Shown here one piece after another: positions 27,220-35,246 of a DNA stretch of 38,017 nucleotides; position 1 is the stretch's first letter, and each line of letters opens with the position of its first letter. The notes beneath the pieces were generated by a model. It had not been told where the DNA came from. It saw nothing but the letters and a program-made list of their open reading frames with translations, and searched no databases. A program made the position numbers and the translations under genes. The stretch is from Limnohabitans sp. Rim8 (lineage in GTDB: Bacteria; Pseudomonadota; Gammaproteobacteria; Burkholderiales; Burkholderiaceae_C), in assembly GCA_945897795.1 (NCBI GenBank), contig CAMDFT010000027.1, positions 1 to 38,017 on the forward strand. The letters run 5' to 3'.

Positions 27220-27645
27220 TTATGGGGGGCAGGGCTGCACCAACTCAGGCACGCCATCGCCCGCAGTCCACAAAAAAGCGTGTTGTTCGTAATGCCGAGC
27301 CAGTGACTTGGCCGCTTCCAGATCCAGGCCCAGCGCCAAGACGCTGACCTCGCCCGGCCATTTGTTGCTGGGATGCTTGCCGATGCCGTCGATGCAAATC
27401 AGTCCGCGCTTTTTGAGGTTGGCTTTGAGCTCGTCATGGCGGGCTTGGTTTTCTTTGGCGGGTAGGTTTTGACTGAATGGGTTCCAGGCGGTGATGAAGG
27501 CCGCGCTCAGGGCGTTGTGCTCGGCCATGAGCGCTTTGAGTTCCGAACAGGGCTGGCCGATGTGCATCACGAACGGGGCTTCGTGGTGCACGATGTAGTA
27601 GGTATCGGCGAAGGCTTGAAGCAGTTCAGGGGGTAGGGCGGTCAT
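27220..27645 (-). CDS. DUF3293 family protein
   Basis: The 141-aa product matches the pattern of DUF3293 proteins, with TYYIVHHEAPFVMHIGQ at the start, AAFITAWNPFSQNLPAKEN in the middle and EVSVLALGLDLEAAKSLARHYEQHAFLW near the end. No function is established for this family. It is cytoplasmic by its lack of export signals. It is divergent from the ADP-ribosylglycohydrolase gene across a 251-nt gap in which nothing else is seen. Confidence 0.85.
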   Translation of the reverse strand: MTALPPELLQAFADTYYIVHHEAPFVMHIGQPCSELKALMAEHNALSAAFITAWNPFSQNLPAKENQARHDELKANLKKRGLICIDGIGKHPSNKWPGEVSVLALGLDLEAAKSLARHYEQHAFLWTAGDGVPELVQPCPP

Positions 27646-27896
27646 GTGCTGGCGTTCGCTTCTTGGTAAAGGGCGTTGATCGCGGCTTATCTGTTCTGCT
27701 TGGTGGCGGTAGTCATATTGCTCGTTAGACCAAGTTCATTCAGTTTTGAGGGATGAAGCTTTAACCCACTAAATCAGTCGGAAACCTTACCGTAGGTAGT
27801 TGCCGCCCAGACTACCGCGTTTGACAACTTGTTGATTTTTGTGATTTGCTGAAAAAGGAATTCGGCCACCGGGGTCGGATCAAAAACAGGCAAACC

Positions 27897-29525
27897 ATGC
27901 AAGATTCAAACAGCTACAGACGACGGCCACATCAAGCTCCTCATGTCGGGGAACTGCGTGTCATGGAAGGTCGATTGGCCATGTGCGTCAATCCCATGGC
28001 CGATTACGGCGGATGGTCGGGACCGCTTTGGGCTATTGAAGGCGTTCGGTACAAATTCAGCCTCAGAGGTGGCCCCACAGGCTACCAAGAAGGTTTTTGC
28101 GAGAAAGTGGATCCCCGGTGCCCAACGGTCACTTTTCGGATGATTCCAAGAGGATGGGATGAAGAGAGTCCGCTTGAGGAGTGCAGATCATTTTTCTACA
28201 CCGAGATTGGGCGTTTGAACCCCGAATACCCCGGGTGGATGGTTCGGAAACTGACTAATTTGCGTAACGCCCAAAACGCTGAGCTGACCTGGCAAGGTGC
28301 GCCGGCCATCGCAGAGTCGGTCTCGCAAAGCCCTTACACCGACAGTTGGAAGAAGCTGTTGGGCGATTCGGCTCACTGTCAATTGCTGGGTTTGTTACAA
28401 GCAACAGCCAGAGTCAAGGACTTGATCGATGAGGCTCAGGGCCACTGCACCCACATGCCATCACCGGCCCTCAAAAGCCATGTTCAGGCCATCATGCAAA
28501 ATCTCGGAAGGTCTACAGTCAAAATGAACACAAACAAAGAACTCAGCCGCTCGGAGCAATGCGCATACGGTGCCGTTTTAGGGGCATTGACGGGGGATGC
28601 TGCAGGGGGTGTTCTCGAATTTTTGGGCCGTCAACCCACGCCCAAAGAGTGTGAGCAGGCTTTCGACATGCCTGGCGGTGGTGTTTTTGACTTGGCACCT
28701 GGGCAGTTCACGGATGACGGTGAGATGACCGTCTGTTTGCTCCGTGCATTGGTGCTCGGTCAGGGCCAATACGGTCCAATGATGGTGGCCAAGGCCTACA
28801 GCGATTGGGCGGCTTCTGAGCCATTTGACATCGGCAACGCCACTTCAAATGCCCTGCGCCTTCCCAATTCGGAGCGTTATGGCGTGAGGGCGGCTGAATT
28901 GATCGCAGACCAAGCGCTGGAGTACAACAGCGAATCCAAGGCCAATGGTAGTTTGATGCGTGCGACACCCTTGGGGATTGCAGCTGCCAACATGACTGCA
29001 GAGCAAACCGTTGCGATGGCCTGTGCAGACGCCCGCTTGACTCATCCCAATACAGCTTGCCAGGCATCTACGGCAGCCTACGTGCTGGCCATCCGCCATT
29101 TGATTCAGCAACCAGGGGATCACAAGGGTGCTTTTGCAGTTGCCCAGAGCCACGCTCAAAGCACCAGCGAGGAAGTCAGCCAGTGGCTACAAGATGCCCA
29201 AGAGGGCGTACTGCCACCAGCGCACCCTATGGCCGGGTTTGTCCGTTACGGCTTCACCTATGCCTTTTACTACCTGTACAGAGCCACGTCTTTTCAAAAG
29301 GCCATCCTTGAAACGCTGGTCAGGGGCGGGGACACGGATACCAACGCTTGCATTGTGGGCGGCCTGCTGGGGGCCTTGCATGGCATGGAGAAAATTCCGA
29401 AAAACGCTCTGGACAAGGTCCTTGCTTGTGACACACGCCATGGCCAACCAAGACCTTCCGCTTTCACCATTGAGCCCGTCTTAGGGCATCTGAAAAAGTT
29501 GTCGCAATTCTGCTTGGGGGAGTAA
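27897..29525 (+). CDS. ADP-ribosylglycohydrolase with an N-terminal extension
   Basis: The C-terminal about 330 residues form an ADP-ribosylglycohydrolase (DraG/ARH) domain, which removes ADP-ribose from proteins or nucleic acids. Metal-binding motifs are QFTDDGEMT and GGDTDTNACIVGGLLGALHG; GALTGDAAGG opens the domain. The preceding about 200 residues (GGWSGPLWAIEGVRYKFS, YTEIGRLNPEYPGWMVRKL) form an additional domain I do not recognise. ATG 27897 gives a 542-aa protein; an upstream non-ATG start at 27846 and an internal ATG at 28525, which would give the hydrolase alone, are alternatives. It stands alone in accessory DNA with no visible ADP-ribosyltransferase beside it. Confidence 0.85.
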   Translation: MQDSNSYRRRPHQAPHVGELRVMEGRLAMCVNPMADYGGWSGPLWAIEGVRYKFSLRGGPTGYQEGFCEKVDPRCPTVTFRMIPRGWDEESPLEECRSFFYTEIGRLNPEYPGWMVRKLTNLRNAQNAELTWQGAPAIAESVSQSPYTDSWKKLLGDSAHCQLLGLLQATARVKDLIDEAQGHCTHMPSPALKSHVQAIMQNLGRSTVKMNTNKELSRSEQCAYGAVLGALTGDAAGGVLEFLGRQPTPKECEQAFDMPGGGVFDLAPGQFTDDGEMTVCLLRALVLGQGQYGPMMVAKAYSDWAASEPFDIGNATSNALRLPNSERYGVRAAELIADQALEYNSESKANGSLMRATPLGIAAANMTAEQTVAMACADARLTHPNTACQASTAAYVLAIRHLIQQPGDHKGAFAVAQSHAQSTSEEVSQWLQDAQEGVLPPAHPMAGFVRYGFTYAFYYLYRATSFQKAILETLVRGGDTDTNACIVGGLLGALHGMEKIPKNALDKVLACDTRHGQPRPSAFTIEPVLGHLKKLSQFCLGE

Positions 29526-29650
29526 AGTAACTTATAAAAAAAACAGAATTCAAGCCAACGTTACACATCAGCAAAATTGTGTATAGGCAGCAGCCAAATA
29601 AATAAGGTTCAATTTGTAGTTTTGCAGCGATTTAGTATTTTCGCAAAAAT

Positions 29651-31621
29651 CTACTTTAGACACACAGCGCGAATTTGATCGCCAAAGTGCGACGTGGCAG
29701 CGTACAAGAGATAGCGTCCACTAGGACTAAAGCGAGGATCCCACTCGTCCTCAGTTGTCGAAATACGTCTAATTGGCTTTTGATCGCGGTCGTCCAATCG
29801 CATGACGAACACATCGAAATTTCCTCCCTCTTTCTGGGCAAATGCCAACATTGATCCATCGGCCGAAACTGCAGGATCCCACTGCTCATAATTAGAGGGA
29901 CTTACAATCCGCTTAGAAGAGACTTGATCAGTCGGTTTTTTTGCATGGACTTGGTAGCGCCCAGGCTCGTTATTGATGAAATAGACGTCACCCTTTGCAC
30001 TTGCGAATGGTCGCCAGCTCTCTTTACTAGGGAGGGTAAGAGGATTAGGGACGCCTCCCGGCTCCCGAAGTGAATACAATATTGGAGGCTTTTGATCGGC
30101 ATGTCGATATCCTGAAAAGTAAATGACACCATCCAAGCCGACGTTAGCTATTGCACCATTTAATCCTTGGTCAGTAAGTAGGGCCTGTGTCTTTCTGTCT
30201 CTAAGATCGAAGATCATCAGACGGCGGTCGTCTCCAGATCGTTGAGTAAAAAGAATCCGATGCTCATCAATCCATGTTGGATGTTCAAGTCCCAGTGGAT
30301 CAGTGCTTCGAAAAATCTCATCTCTAGAACCGGTCTTAACGTTCAATATAACAATCGCACTCCCCTCAGAGTGATTGAGTTGAAACAATAGTCGCTGATA
30401 AGAATTGTCGAAGCTGGGGTAGCGTCCCCGTAGTACGTCCTCATGAAGAGTCGCAGTTAGGAGCGACTTTCCTCCTATGCGTATGTCAGCGCAAGAAACC
30501 CTATTTTGAGGAGAGTCCGTCTTGTTTTCTTTCAAGATCTGATGAAGCGTTTGCGCAATCTTTTCTGATGCCCATTTAGATCCGAAATTATTAAAATGGA
30601 TGTGGTCGTCATAAAAAAGAGATGGGCCGTCAGATATAGTCTTCAATTCTTTGGCAAGATCGACAAGTACAACCGATTGTGTTTTTGCAACACTGCGTAT
30701 CGCGTCGTTAAAACTATCTTGATCCACGGACGGCCGACCAAGCGGCTGGGTCATCAGCACTGGGACTTGGCCATTAGCTTTTATTACGGCAACGAGGTTC
30801 CGAAGACTCTGCGCATAAAGATGAATGCGACTCGATGCGATACCAGCATGCTGATCTAGAGCCCTCTCTGTCACCTTGATACCACGGCCGCCCTCTGCAT
30901 CACGGATTTTCCGAATCACTGCGTCGGCGAGGAACACCACATTACTGTTAAGACGTGCCCATTCCCAAGAAAACTGGGCTAGACCTCTTCCTGTCTCAAG
31001 GAGTCCACTGGCTGTAGCCTCTGAATAATTTCCAAAGTTGGATCTATACGTTTCATTCAGTGTGAGTCGCAGTCTGTCATTAATGTTGTGCATTACGACG
31101 ACTATCTCAGCTTCACGTATTCTGGTCGAAGGATGGTTTAAGTAGAGATTGAGGCTGTCGTGCGAGGTGTGTCCACGAACTCCCGCATTCAGCCCTTCAA
31201 AATTTTTTCCGCTAGACTTGCTAAGTTGAAACGGAGCAAGAAATGGAAACCGATACTGCTCATCTACCTCATTGTTCTCAGTAGTTGATCCACCAAGAAA
31301 AAGTATTTTCCGTGCTGTAGCTTCGAACTGAATGTCTGGCGGGCCAAGAACGAGTCCAAATGGATCTGTACGAAGCAGTCGGGTAGGTCCACCATCTGGT
31401 TGTTCATTGATGAACTCGTCGGCTAAATTAGGTTGTAGCCAGCGCGTGGTTGTAATCAATGGAGCAGACTCATTCACGAATTTCTTCGTTTCCGTGCGAG
31501 TCAGCTTCACGTTCCCGGTTGAACCAGCAATTAACTCAGCTAAGGTAAGTGTCCCTAGCAAAAGCATAACCAATACGGCAATAAAAAATGCTTTTTTTGT
31601 GCGATCTCTAAGGGTAGACAT
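29651..31621 (-). CDS. Membrane-anchored SGNH hydrolase fused to a TolB/PD40-like beta-propeller
   Basis: The 656-aa product has an N-terminal signal anchor (about residues 11-32). An SGNH/GDSL hydrolase domain (about 100-370) follows with nucleophile S112 (FLGGSTTE), G150 (NAGVRGHTS), N181 (HNIND) and D339-x2-H342 (YDDHIHF). From about 400 on, repeats such as WDPAVSADGSMLAFAQ and WDPRFSPSGRYLLYAA form a PD40-type beta-propeller. SGNH enzymes commonly remove or transfer acyl groups on sugars. The protein should act in the periplasm. It is the last gene of the hxs operon, 23 nt after the carbamoyltransferase. SGNH proteins are frequent partners of NodU/SxtJ/DUF5989 genes; the propeller fusion is less usual. 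Confidence 0.87.
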   Translation of the reverse strand: MSTLRDRTKKAFFIAVLVMLLLGTLTLAELIAGSTGNVKLTRTETKKFVNESAPLITTTRWLQPNLADEFINEQPDGGPTRLLRTDPFGLVLGPPDIQFEATARKILFLGGSTTENNEVDEQYRFPFLAPFQLSKSSGKNFEGLNAGVRGHTSHDSLNLYLNHPSTRIREAEIVVVMHNINDRLRLTLNETYRSNFGNYSEATASGLLETGRGLAQFSWEWARLNSNVVFLADAVIRKIRDAEGGRGIKVTERALDQHAGIASSRIHLYAQSLRNLVAVIKANGQVPVLMTQPLGRPSVDQDSFNDAIRSVAKTQSVVLVDLAKELKTISDGPSLFYDDHIHFNNFGSKWASEKIAQTLHQILKENKTDSPQNRVSCADIRIGGKSLLTATLHEDVLRGRYPSFDNSYQRLLFQLNHSEGSAIVILNVKTGSRDEIFRSTDPLGLEHPTWIDEHRILFTQRSGDDRRLMIFDLRDRKTQALLTDQGLNGAIANVGLDGVIYFSGYRHADQKPPILYSLREPGGVPNPLTLPSKESWRPFASAKGDVYFINNEPGRYQVHAKKPTDQVSSKRIVSPSNYEQWDPAVSADGSMLAFAQKEGGNFDVFVMRLDDRDQKPIRRISTTEDEWDPRFSPSGRYLLYAATSHFGDQIRAVCLK

Positions 31622-31644
31622 TCAAGTTTTCAACTAAGTTTTAG

Positions 31645-33480
31645 TCAGTCAAGAGAGTAAAGCTCATGATGCGGCCTGGACGGTGTTTCGGTTTGTTCGC
31701 TTTTTTCGAGAAAGCAATTACCTACGACGAGTGCATCGAGCCCTGTGCCTATAAAGCAGCGAAAGGCATCTTCAGGTGTGTTCACGATTGGCTCACCTCT
31801 TACGTTGAAAGACGTGTTGACCAATACGGGACATCCAGTAATTTCCTTAAATCGGGTCAGTAATCCGTGGAACCTCGGATTTACATCGATACTGACTGTC
31901 TGAACCCGCGCAGTTCCGTCAACGTGAGTTACGGCCGGTATGGTCGAAAGTTGTATTGATTGCTTATCCAGCCCAAAGATCTTATCGTCATGTTGGTTTA
32001 CTTTAAGCCGCTGCTGCTCCCCTACCTCCCCAACCAGTAACATGTAGGGGCTCGGCTCACGTAGGTCGAACCACTCATTTGCGTCCTCTTCACGGACACT
32101 TGGGGCGAAAGGACGGAATGACTCCCGAAACTTGATCTTTAGATTAAGTTGCCGCTGAGTAGTTGGTAATCTAGGGTCGGCTAGGATGCTTCTTGCACCG
32201 AGGGCACGAGGGCCGAACTCCATGCGCCCAGTCATCCATCCAATCGCCTCCCCCTTAGCGATACTCTGGGCAGCTTTAGTTAGCAGTTCGCCTTCTTCTA
32301 GTACCGTGAAGCGAGCGCCGCATGACAACAAGCGTTGCTCAATATCTTTCTGAGAATACTCAGGTCCAAGTAGAGCACCCTTCATTCCATCGCTGGGAGT
32401 TACGACGCGACTTCTCCCAAGAAGCTGGTAGTACAAGGCCAGTGCCGCCCCGATCGCTCCACCTGCATCTCCTGCAGCCGGTTGAATCCAAATCCTGTCA
32501 AAAATACCAGTCTGGGATAGCTTTCCGTTTGCTACGCAGTTCAATGCTACACCGCCAGCAAGACACAGATTTCGAGCACCGGTTTGACGTGATACTTCAC
32601 GCCCCAAAGTCAAAACGACTTCTTCAGTTACGGCTTGAATGGAGGCCGCAATATCAAGATGTCGAGTCTCAAGTGTTCCCTCGGCTGTTCGTGGACTTCC
32701 ACCGAACAATTCATGAAACGCTTCGTTAGTCATCGTCAATCCCGTGCAGTAATCGAAATAGCGCAGGTTGAGAGCGAACGACCCATCGGCTTTTAAATCA
32801 ATGAGATTATCTTTAATTAAACTTATGTACTTTGGAGTGCCATAAGGTGCCAACCCCATCATCTTGTACTCTCCTGAGTTCACTCGAAAACCCAGGTAGT
32901 AAGTAAACGCCGAGTAAAGGAGCCCAATCGAATGAGGAAATTGAATCTCTCGTTCAATCGCTAGACTGTTCCCACTTCCGAATCCCATGGATGTGGTTGT
33001 CCATTCCCCGACTCCGTCCATCGTTAGTATTGCCGCCGACTCAAAGGGTGAAGGGAAAAATGCGCTCGCCGCGTGACTCAGATGATGCTCAGAGAAAGCT
33101 AAGCGAGATGTCCATTTTACGTCTTGGTCTACGTGCTCAGTCAAGTCTTGCAGCAACTGAGATTTTTGAAATAGCTTGTCCTTAATCCAACTAGGAAGAG
33201 CCAAAGAGAAACTGCGAAACCCTCTCGGAGCAAAAGCAAGGTAAGTTTCGAGCAGTCTTTCAAACTTCAAAAAAGGCTTGTCATAGAATACGACGTAGTC
33301 GACTTCCGACGGTTTTGTGTTGGAAAATTCAAGGCAGAATTGAATAGCGTTTATTGGAAAACTAGCATCATGCTTGATCCGTGTGAATCGTTCTTCTTGT
33401 GCCGCGCATTTGATCTCACCGTTCACCAGTAGACACGCAGCGGCATCATGGTAATAGGCGGAAATTCCTAGAACGCGCAT
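31645..33480 (-). CDS. NodU/CmcH/SxtI-type O-carbamoyltransferase
   Basis: The 611-aa protein transfers a carbamoyl group from carbamoyl phosphate, via ATP and carbamoyl-AMP, to a hydroxyl acceptor, as in NodU, TobZ and SxtI. The N-terminal Kae1-like domain opens with MRVLGISAYYHDAAACLL and carries the metal-binding H132-x3-H136 (EHHLSHAASAFF) and GGVALNCVANGKL (308-320). The YrdC-like C-terminal domain contains GRMEFGPRALGARS (417-430). Size and motifs are complete. It starts 4 nt after the DUF5989 gene. The acceptor is unknown; in this operon it could be a sugar or lipid of the envelope, or hydroxyls of the Ser-rich HxsA peptide. Lower GC than the core genes. Confidence 0.93.
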   Translation of the reverse strand: MRVLGISAYYHDAAACLLVNGEIKCAAQEERFTRIKHDASFPINAIQFCLEFSNTKPSEVDYVVFYDKPFLKFERLLETYLAFAPRGFRSFSLALPSWIKDKLFQKSQLLQDLTEHVDQDVKWTSRLAFSEHHLSHAASAFFPSPFESAAILTMDGVGEWTTTSMGFGSGNSLAIEREIQFPHSIGLLYSAFTYYLGFRVNSGEYKMMGLAPYGTPKYISLIKDNLIDLKADGSFALNLRYFDYCTGLTMTNEAFHELFGGSPRTAEGTLETRHLDIAASIQAVTEEVVLTLGREVSRQTGARNLCLAGGVALNCVANGKLSQTGIFDRIWIQPAAGDAGGAIGAALALYYQLLGRSRVVTPSDGMKGALLGPEYSQKDIEQRLLSCGARFTVLEEGELLTKAAQSIAKGEAIGWMTGRMEFGPRALGARSILADPRLPTTQRQLNLKIKFRESFRPFAPSVREEDANEWFDLREPSPYMLLVGEVGEQQRLKVNQHDDKIFGLDKQSIQLSTIPAVTHVDGTARVQTVSIDVNPRFHGLLTRFKEITGCPVLVNTSFNVRGEPIVNTPEDAFRCFIGTGLDALVVGNCFLEKSEQTETPSRPHHELYSLD

Positions 33481-33484
33481 CAGA

Positions 33485-33634
33485 TCAAAAGATGGTGTAA
33501 ATAAACGGCGCGAGGATCGATCCTTTGGCTGCCACCATCAAACCTCCCAACGCGAGCATGATCAAAATAATCGGAAGGAGCCAGAGTTTTTTCCTGGCTC
33601 TGAGAAACTGAAGAAGTTCATAAAGAAGATTCAT
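33485..33634 (-). CDS. DUF5989/SxtK-like small membrane protein
   Basis: This 49-aa gene is easily missed. It reads MNLLYELLQFLRARKKLWLL at the start, then a single hydrophobic span (about residues 18-36) and a KGSILAPFIYTIF end. The N-terminal amphipathic helix, the RARKKLWLLP junction and the conserved APFIYTIF-like tail are hallmarks of the DUF5989 family, which accompanies NodU-type carbamoyltransferases and includes SxtK of saxitoxin clusters. It lies 3 nt after the SxtJ-like gene and 4 nt before the carbamoyltransferase, so the three are surely co-translated. Function is unknown; a membrane adaptor for the carbamoyltransferase is plausible. Confidence 0.9.
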   Translation of the reverse strand: MNLLYELLQFLRARKKLWLLPIILIMLALGGLMVAAKGSILAPFIYTIF

Positions 33635-33637
33635 TTT

Positions 33638-34033
33638 TTAGTACTGCTGTCTAAAAAAATCACTTTGTGAGCGCTCGAGCTGTTGCCGCGGAATCCAATA
33701 AGTAGAACAGCTAGGGCGTTTAAGCCTCAAGGCGTCTCGGCCAAGCCAGCGTGAAATAACAGCAGTAGGAGTCAATACGATGAAGTAGAGTGCTGCCAAA
33801 ACTATTGGACTGACAATAGAGCCAAGTCGCTCGCCTAGCCAAAGCCATCCATGCTTTAGTCTAGTGAATTTGTTCGGACAGCACAGCACCATGACTACCA
33901 TGACGGTGGTGATCAAGGTTAGTGACACAGATATAGCTAAGTTTGATTTCCAAAAGGCGTAGAAGGCTCCAGATGCCGAACAGACGCAAAGCAATATTCC
34001 GAACGCCCTATCTGACGCAGTAGATTTAGCCAT
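33638..34033 (-). CDS. SxtJ-family membrane protein
   Basis: The 131-aa product has three predicted membrane spans (about residues 10-28, 32-52 and 73-94) and the CPNKFTRLKHGWLWLGERLGSIVSP segment between spans 2 and 3, given here in part, which is the signature of SxtJ-like proteins. SxtJ is a conserved protein of unknown function encoded beside the SxtI carbamoyltransferase and SxtK. Here the same trio occurs as SxtJ-DUF5989-carbamoyltransferase. It starts 52 nt after hxsC. The start ATG at 34033 has no strong ribosome-binding site, so coupling to upstream translation is possible. Confidence 0.85.
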   Translation of the reverse strand: MAKSTASDRAFGILLCVCSASGAFYAFWKSNLAISVSLTLITTVMVVMVLCCPNKFTRLKHGWLWLGERLGSIVSPIVLAALYFIVLTPTAVISRWLGRDALRLKRPSCSTYWIPRQQLERSQSDFFRQQY

Positions 34034-34085
34034 TGAATAGCCGATTCAAATCAGTTAAAGCTTGGTGTAGCAACACTGTGAATTC

Positions 34086-35246
34086 TCACAAAAAGGGTGT
34101 GATGGACTGGCTGTATCCGTTACGGATACCTGATGAAAAAAATCCACCGCATTCGCTCTTTCGGACGCAAGGGGCACATTCTTTGGCAAACTCGTTTTTC
34201 CAATCTGATATGGACTTGACATATACAGGTAAGACATCTGAATTTACCAAGCAAAGAGGATGGTTGTAGACCGCTGTACGTACTCCGTAGCTTGTCAAAA
34301 TTTTTACTGCTTCACTTAGCTGATCCTTGTATTCAATTGGATCTACCCAAAGACTATCGATATTAGCTCTAGCAAAGCCGATATGCTCAAGTCCCATCAA
34401 TGCCACTTGATCGACAAAGAGGAGGTTGCGAGAAATAAAATTTGCTAGCTCGGACAAACCTTCACAGGTTTGTTTGTGGATGACTACTCGAATCTCAACC
34501 CTCTGTCCATAGCGTTTGAGGTTGAGTACGCCTCGCACGGTCTCATCAAACGCCCCCTTAGATTGAACGACATAGTCATGCACACTCGCATCGGCAGAGT
34601 AAATCGGAATTCCGACCATGAGATCTGGGTGTTCCACCTGAGCGTAAGCCTTGGAAAACGCCTCATCTGCAAAGGCTCGCCCATTGGACAGAACATGCAA
34701 GCTCGTTTGGGGCAGCCAACTTTTGGTGTGATGGAGTAGCTTGATGAAGTCATCTCCGTATATCGTGGGTTCTCCTCCAGTGAAACCAATTTCTTTTGTT
34801 TCGCGAGGCATCATCTTGATAGCCTCGAAGGCTTCTGTGAGCAGCCAGCTGTCATCAACGCGCTTTGGCGGCTGCGAACACATCAGGCAATAGTGGTTAC
34901 ATTGCTCAGTCAGTAAAATGCTGTTGTGGTTTGAGTTGGCACGAAAGAGCGATCGAATACGGCCGTCGGGCAACAAACTAACAACATCCCCATCGCCGAA
35001 GTAGTCAAACTCTAGGCCCAGACCGGTTGTTTTGTCAGGTGGAAACCCCTCCGAAGATGCAGTAGGAAGAACAAAGTAGTGTCCAAAGCCAGTAGGTACA
35101 GATGAGGAATCTCTAGCTAGGAAAGCCTTCTTACCTCTGAGGGGCAACGGTAAGTAGGGGTTGGTCGACAGACTGTAAAGACGCGGTTCCTTGATGTCAG
35201 AAAGTACGTCTGACTTACGAACGACTCGGCCGGAGAGCATCAGCAT
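34086..35246 (-). CDS. hxsC: HxsC, radical SAM maturase of the His-Xaa-Ser system
   Basis: This 386-aa radical SAM enzyme has the CNHYCLMC motif (CxxxCxxC, C116, C120, C123) for the SAM-binding [4Fe-4S] cluster, the GGEP motif (FTGGEPTIYG) and a C-terminal Cys group (CAPCVRKSEC) for a possible auxiliary cluster. In the described His-Xaa-Ser system HxsB and HxsC are paired maturases expected to modify HxsA; the chemistry is not assigned here. GAGGTG at about 35256-35261 is the ribosome-binding site, so the start is ATG 35246 or ATG 35240 (TGATG with the hxsB stop) and not the GTG at 35258, which lies inside that site. It precedes the SxtJ-like gene. Confidence 0.9.
   Translation of the reverse strand: MLMLSGRVVRKSDVLSDIKEPRLYSLSTNPYLPLPLRGKKAFLARDSSSVPTGFGHYFVLPTASSEGFPPDKTTGLGLEFDYFGDGDVVSLLPDGRIRSLFRANSNHNSILLTEQCNHYCLMCSQPPKRVDDSWLLTEAFEAIKMMPRETKEIGFTGGEPTIYGDDFIKLLHHTKSWLPQTSLHVLSNGRAFADEAFSKAYAQVEHPDLMVGIPIYSADASVHDYVVQSKGAFDETVRGVLNLKRYGQRVEIRVVIHKQTCEGLSELANFISRNLLFVDQVALMGLEHIGFARANIDSLWVDPIEYKDQLSEAVKILTSYGVRTAVYNHPLCLVNSDVLPVYVKSISDWKNEFAKECAPCVRKSECGGFFSSGIRNGYSQSITPFL

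Noticed and set aside
34033..34269. Plus-strand 78-codon frame opposite the end of hxsC
   Set aside because: It is antisense to the conserved C-terminal Cys region of hxsC, starts with TTG and has no ribosome-binding site.
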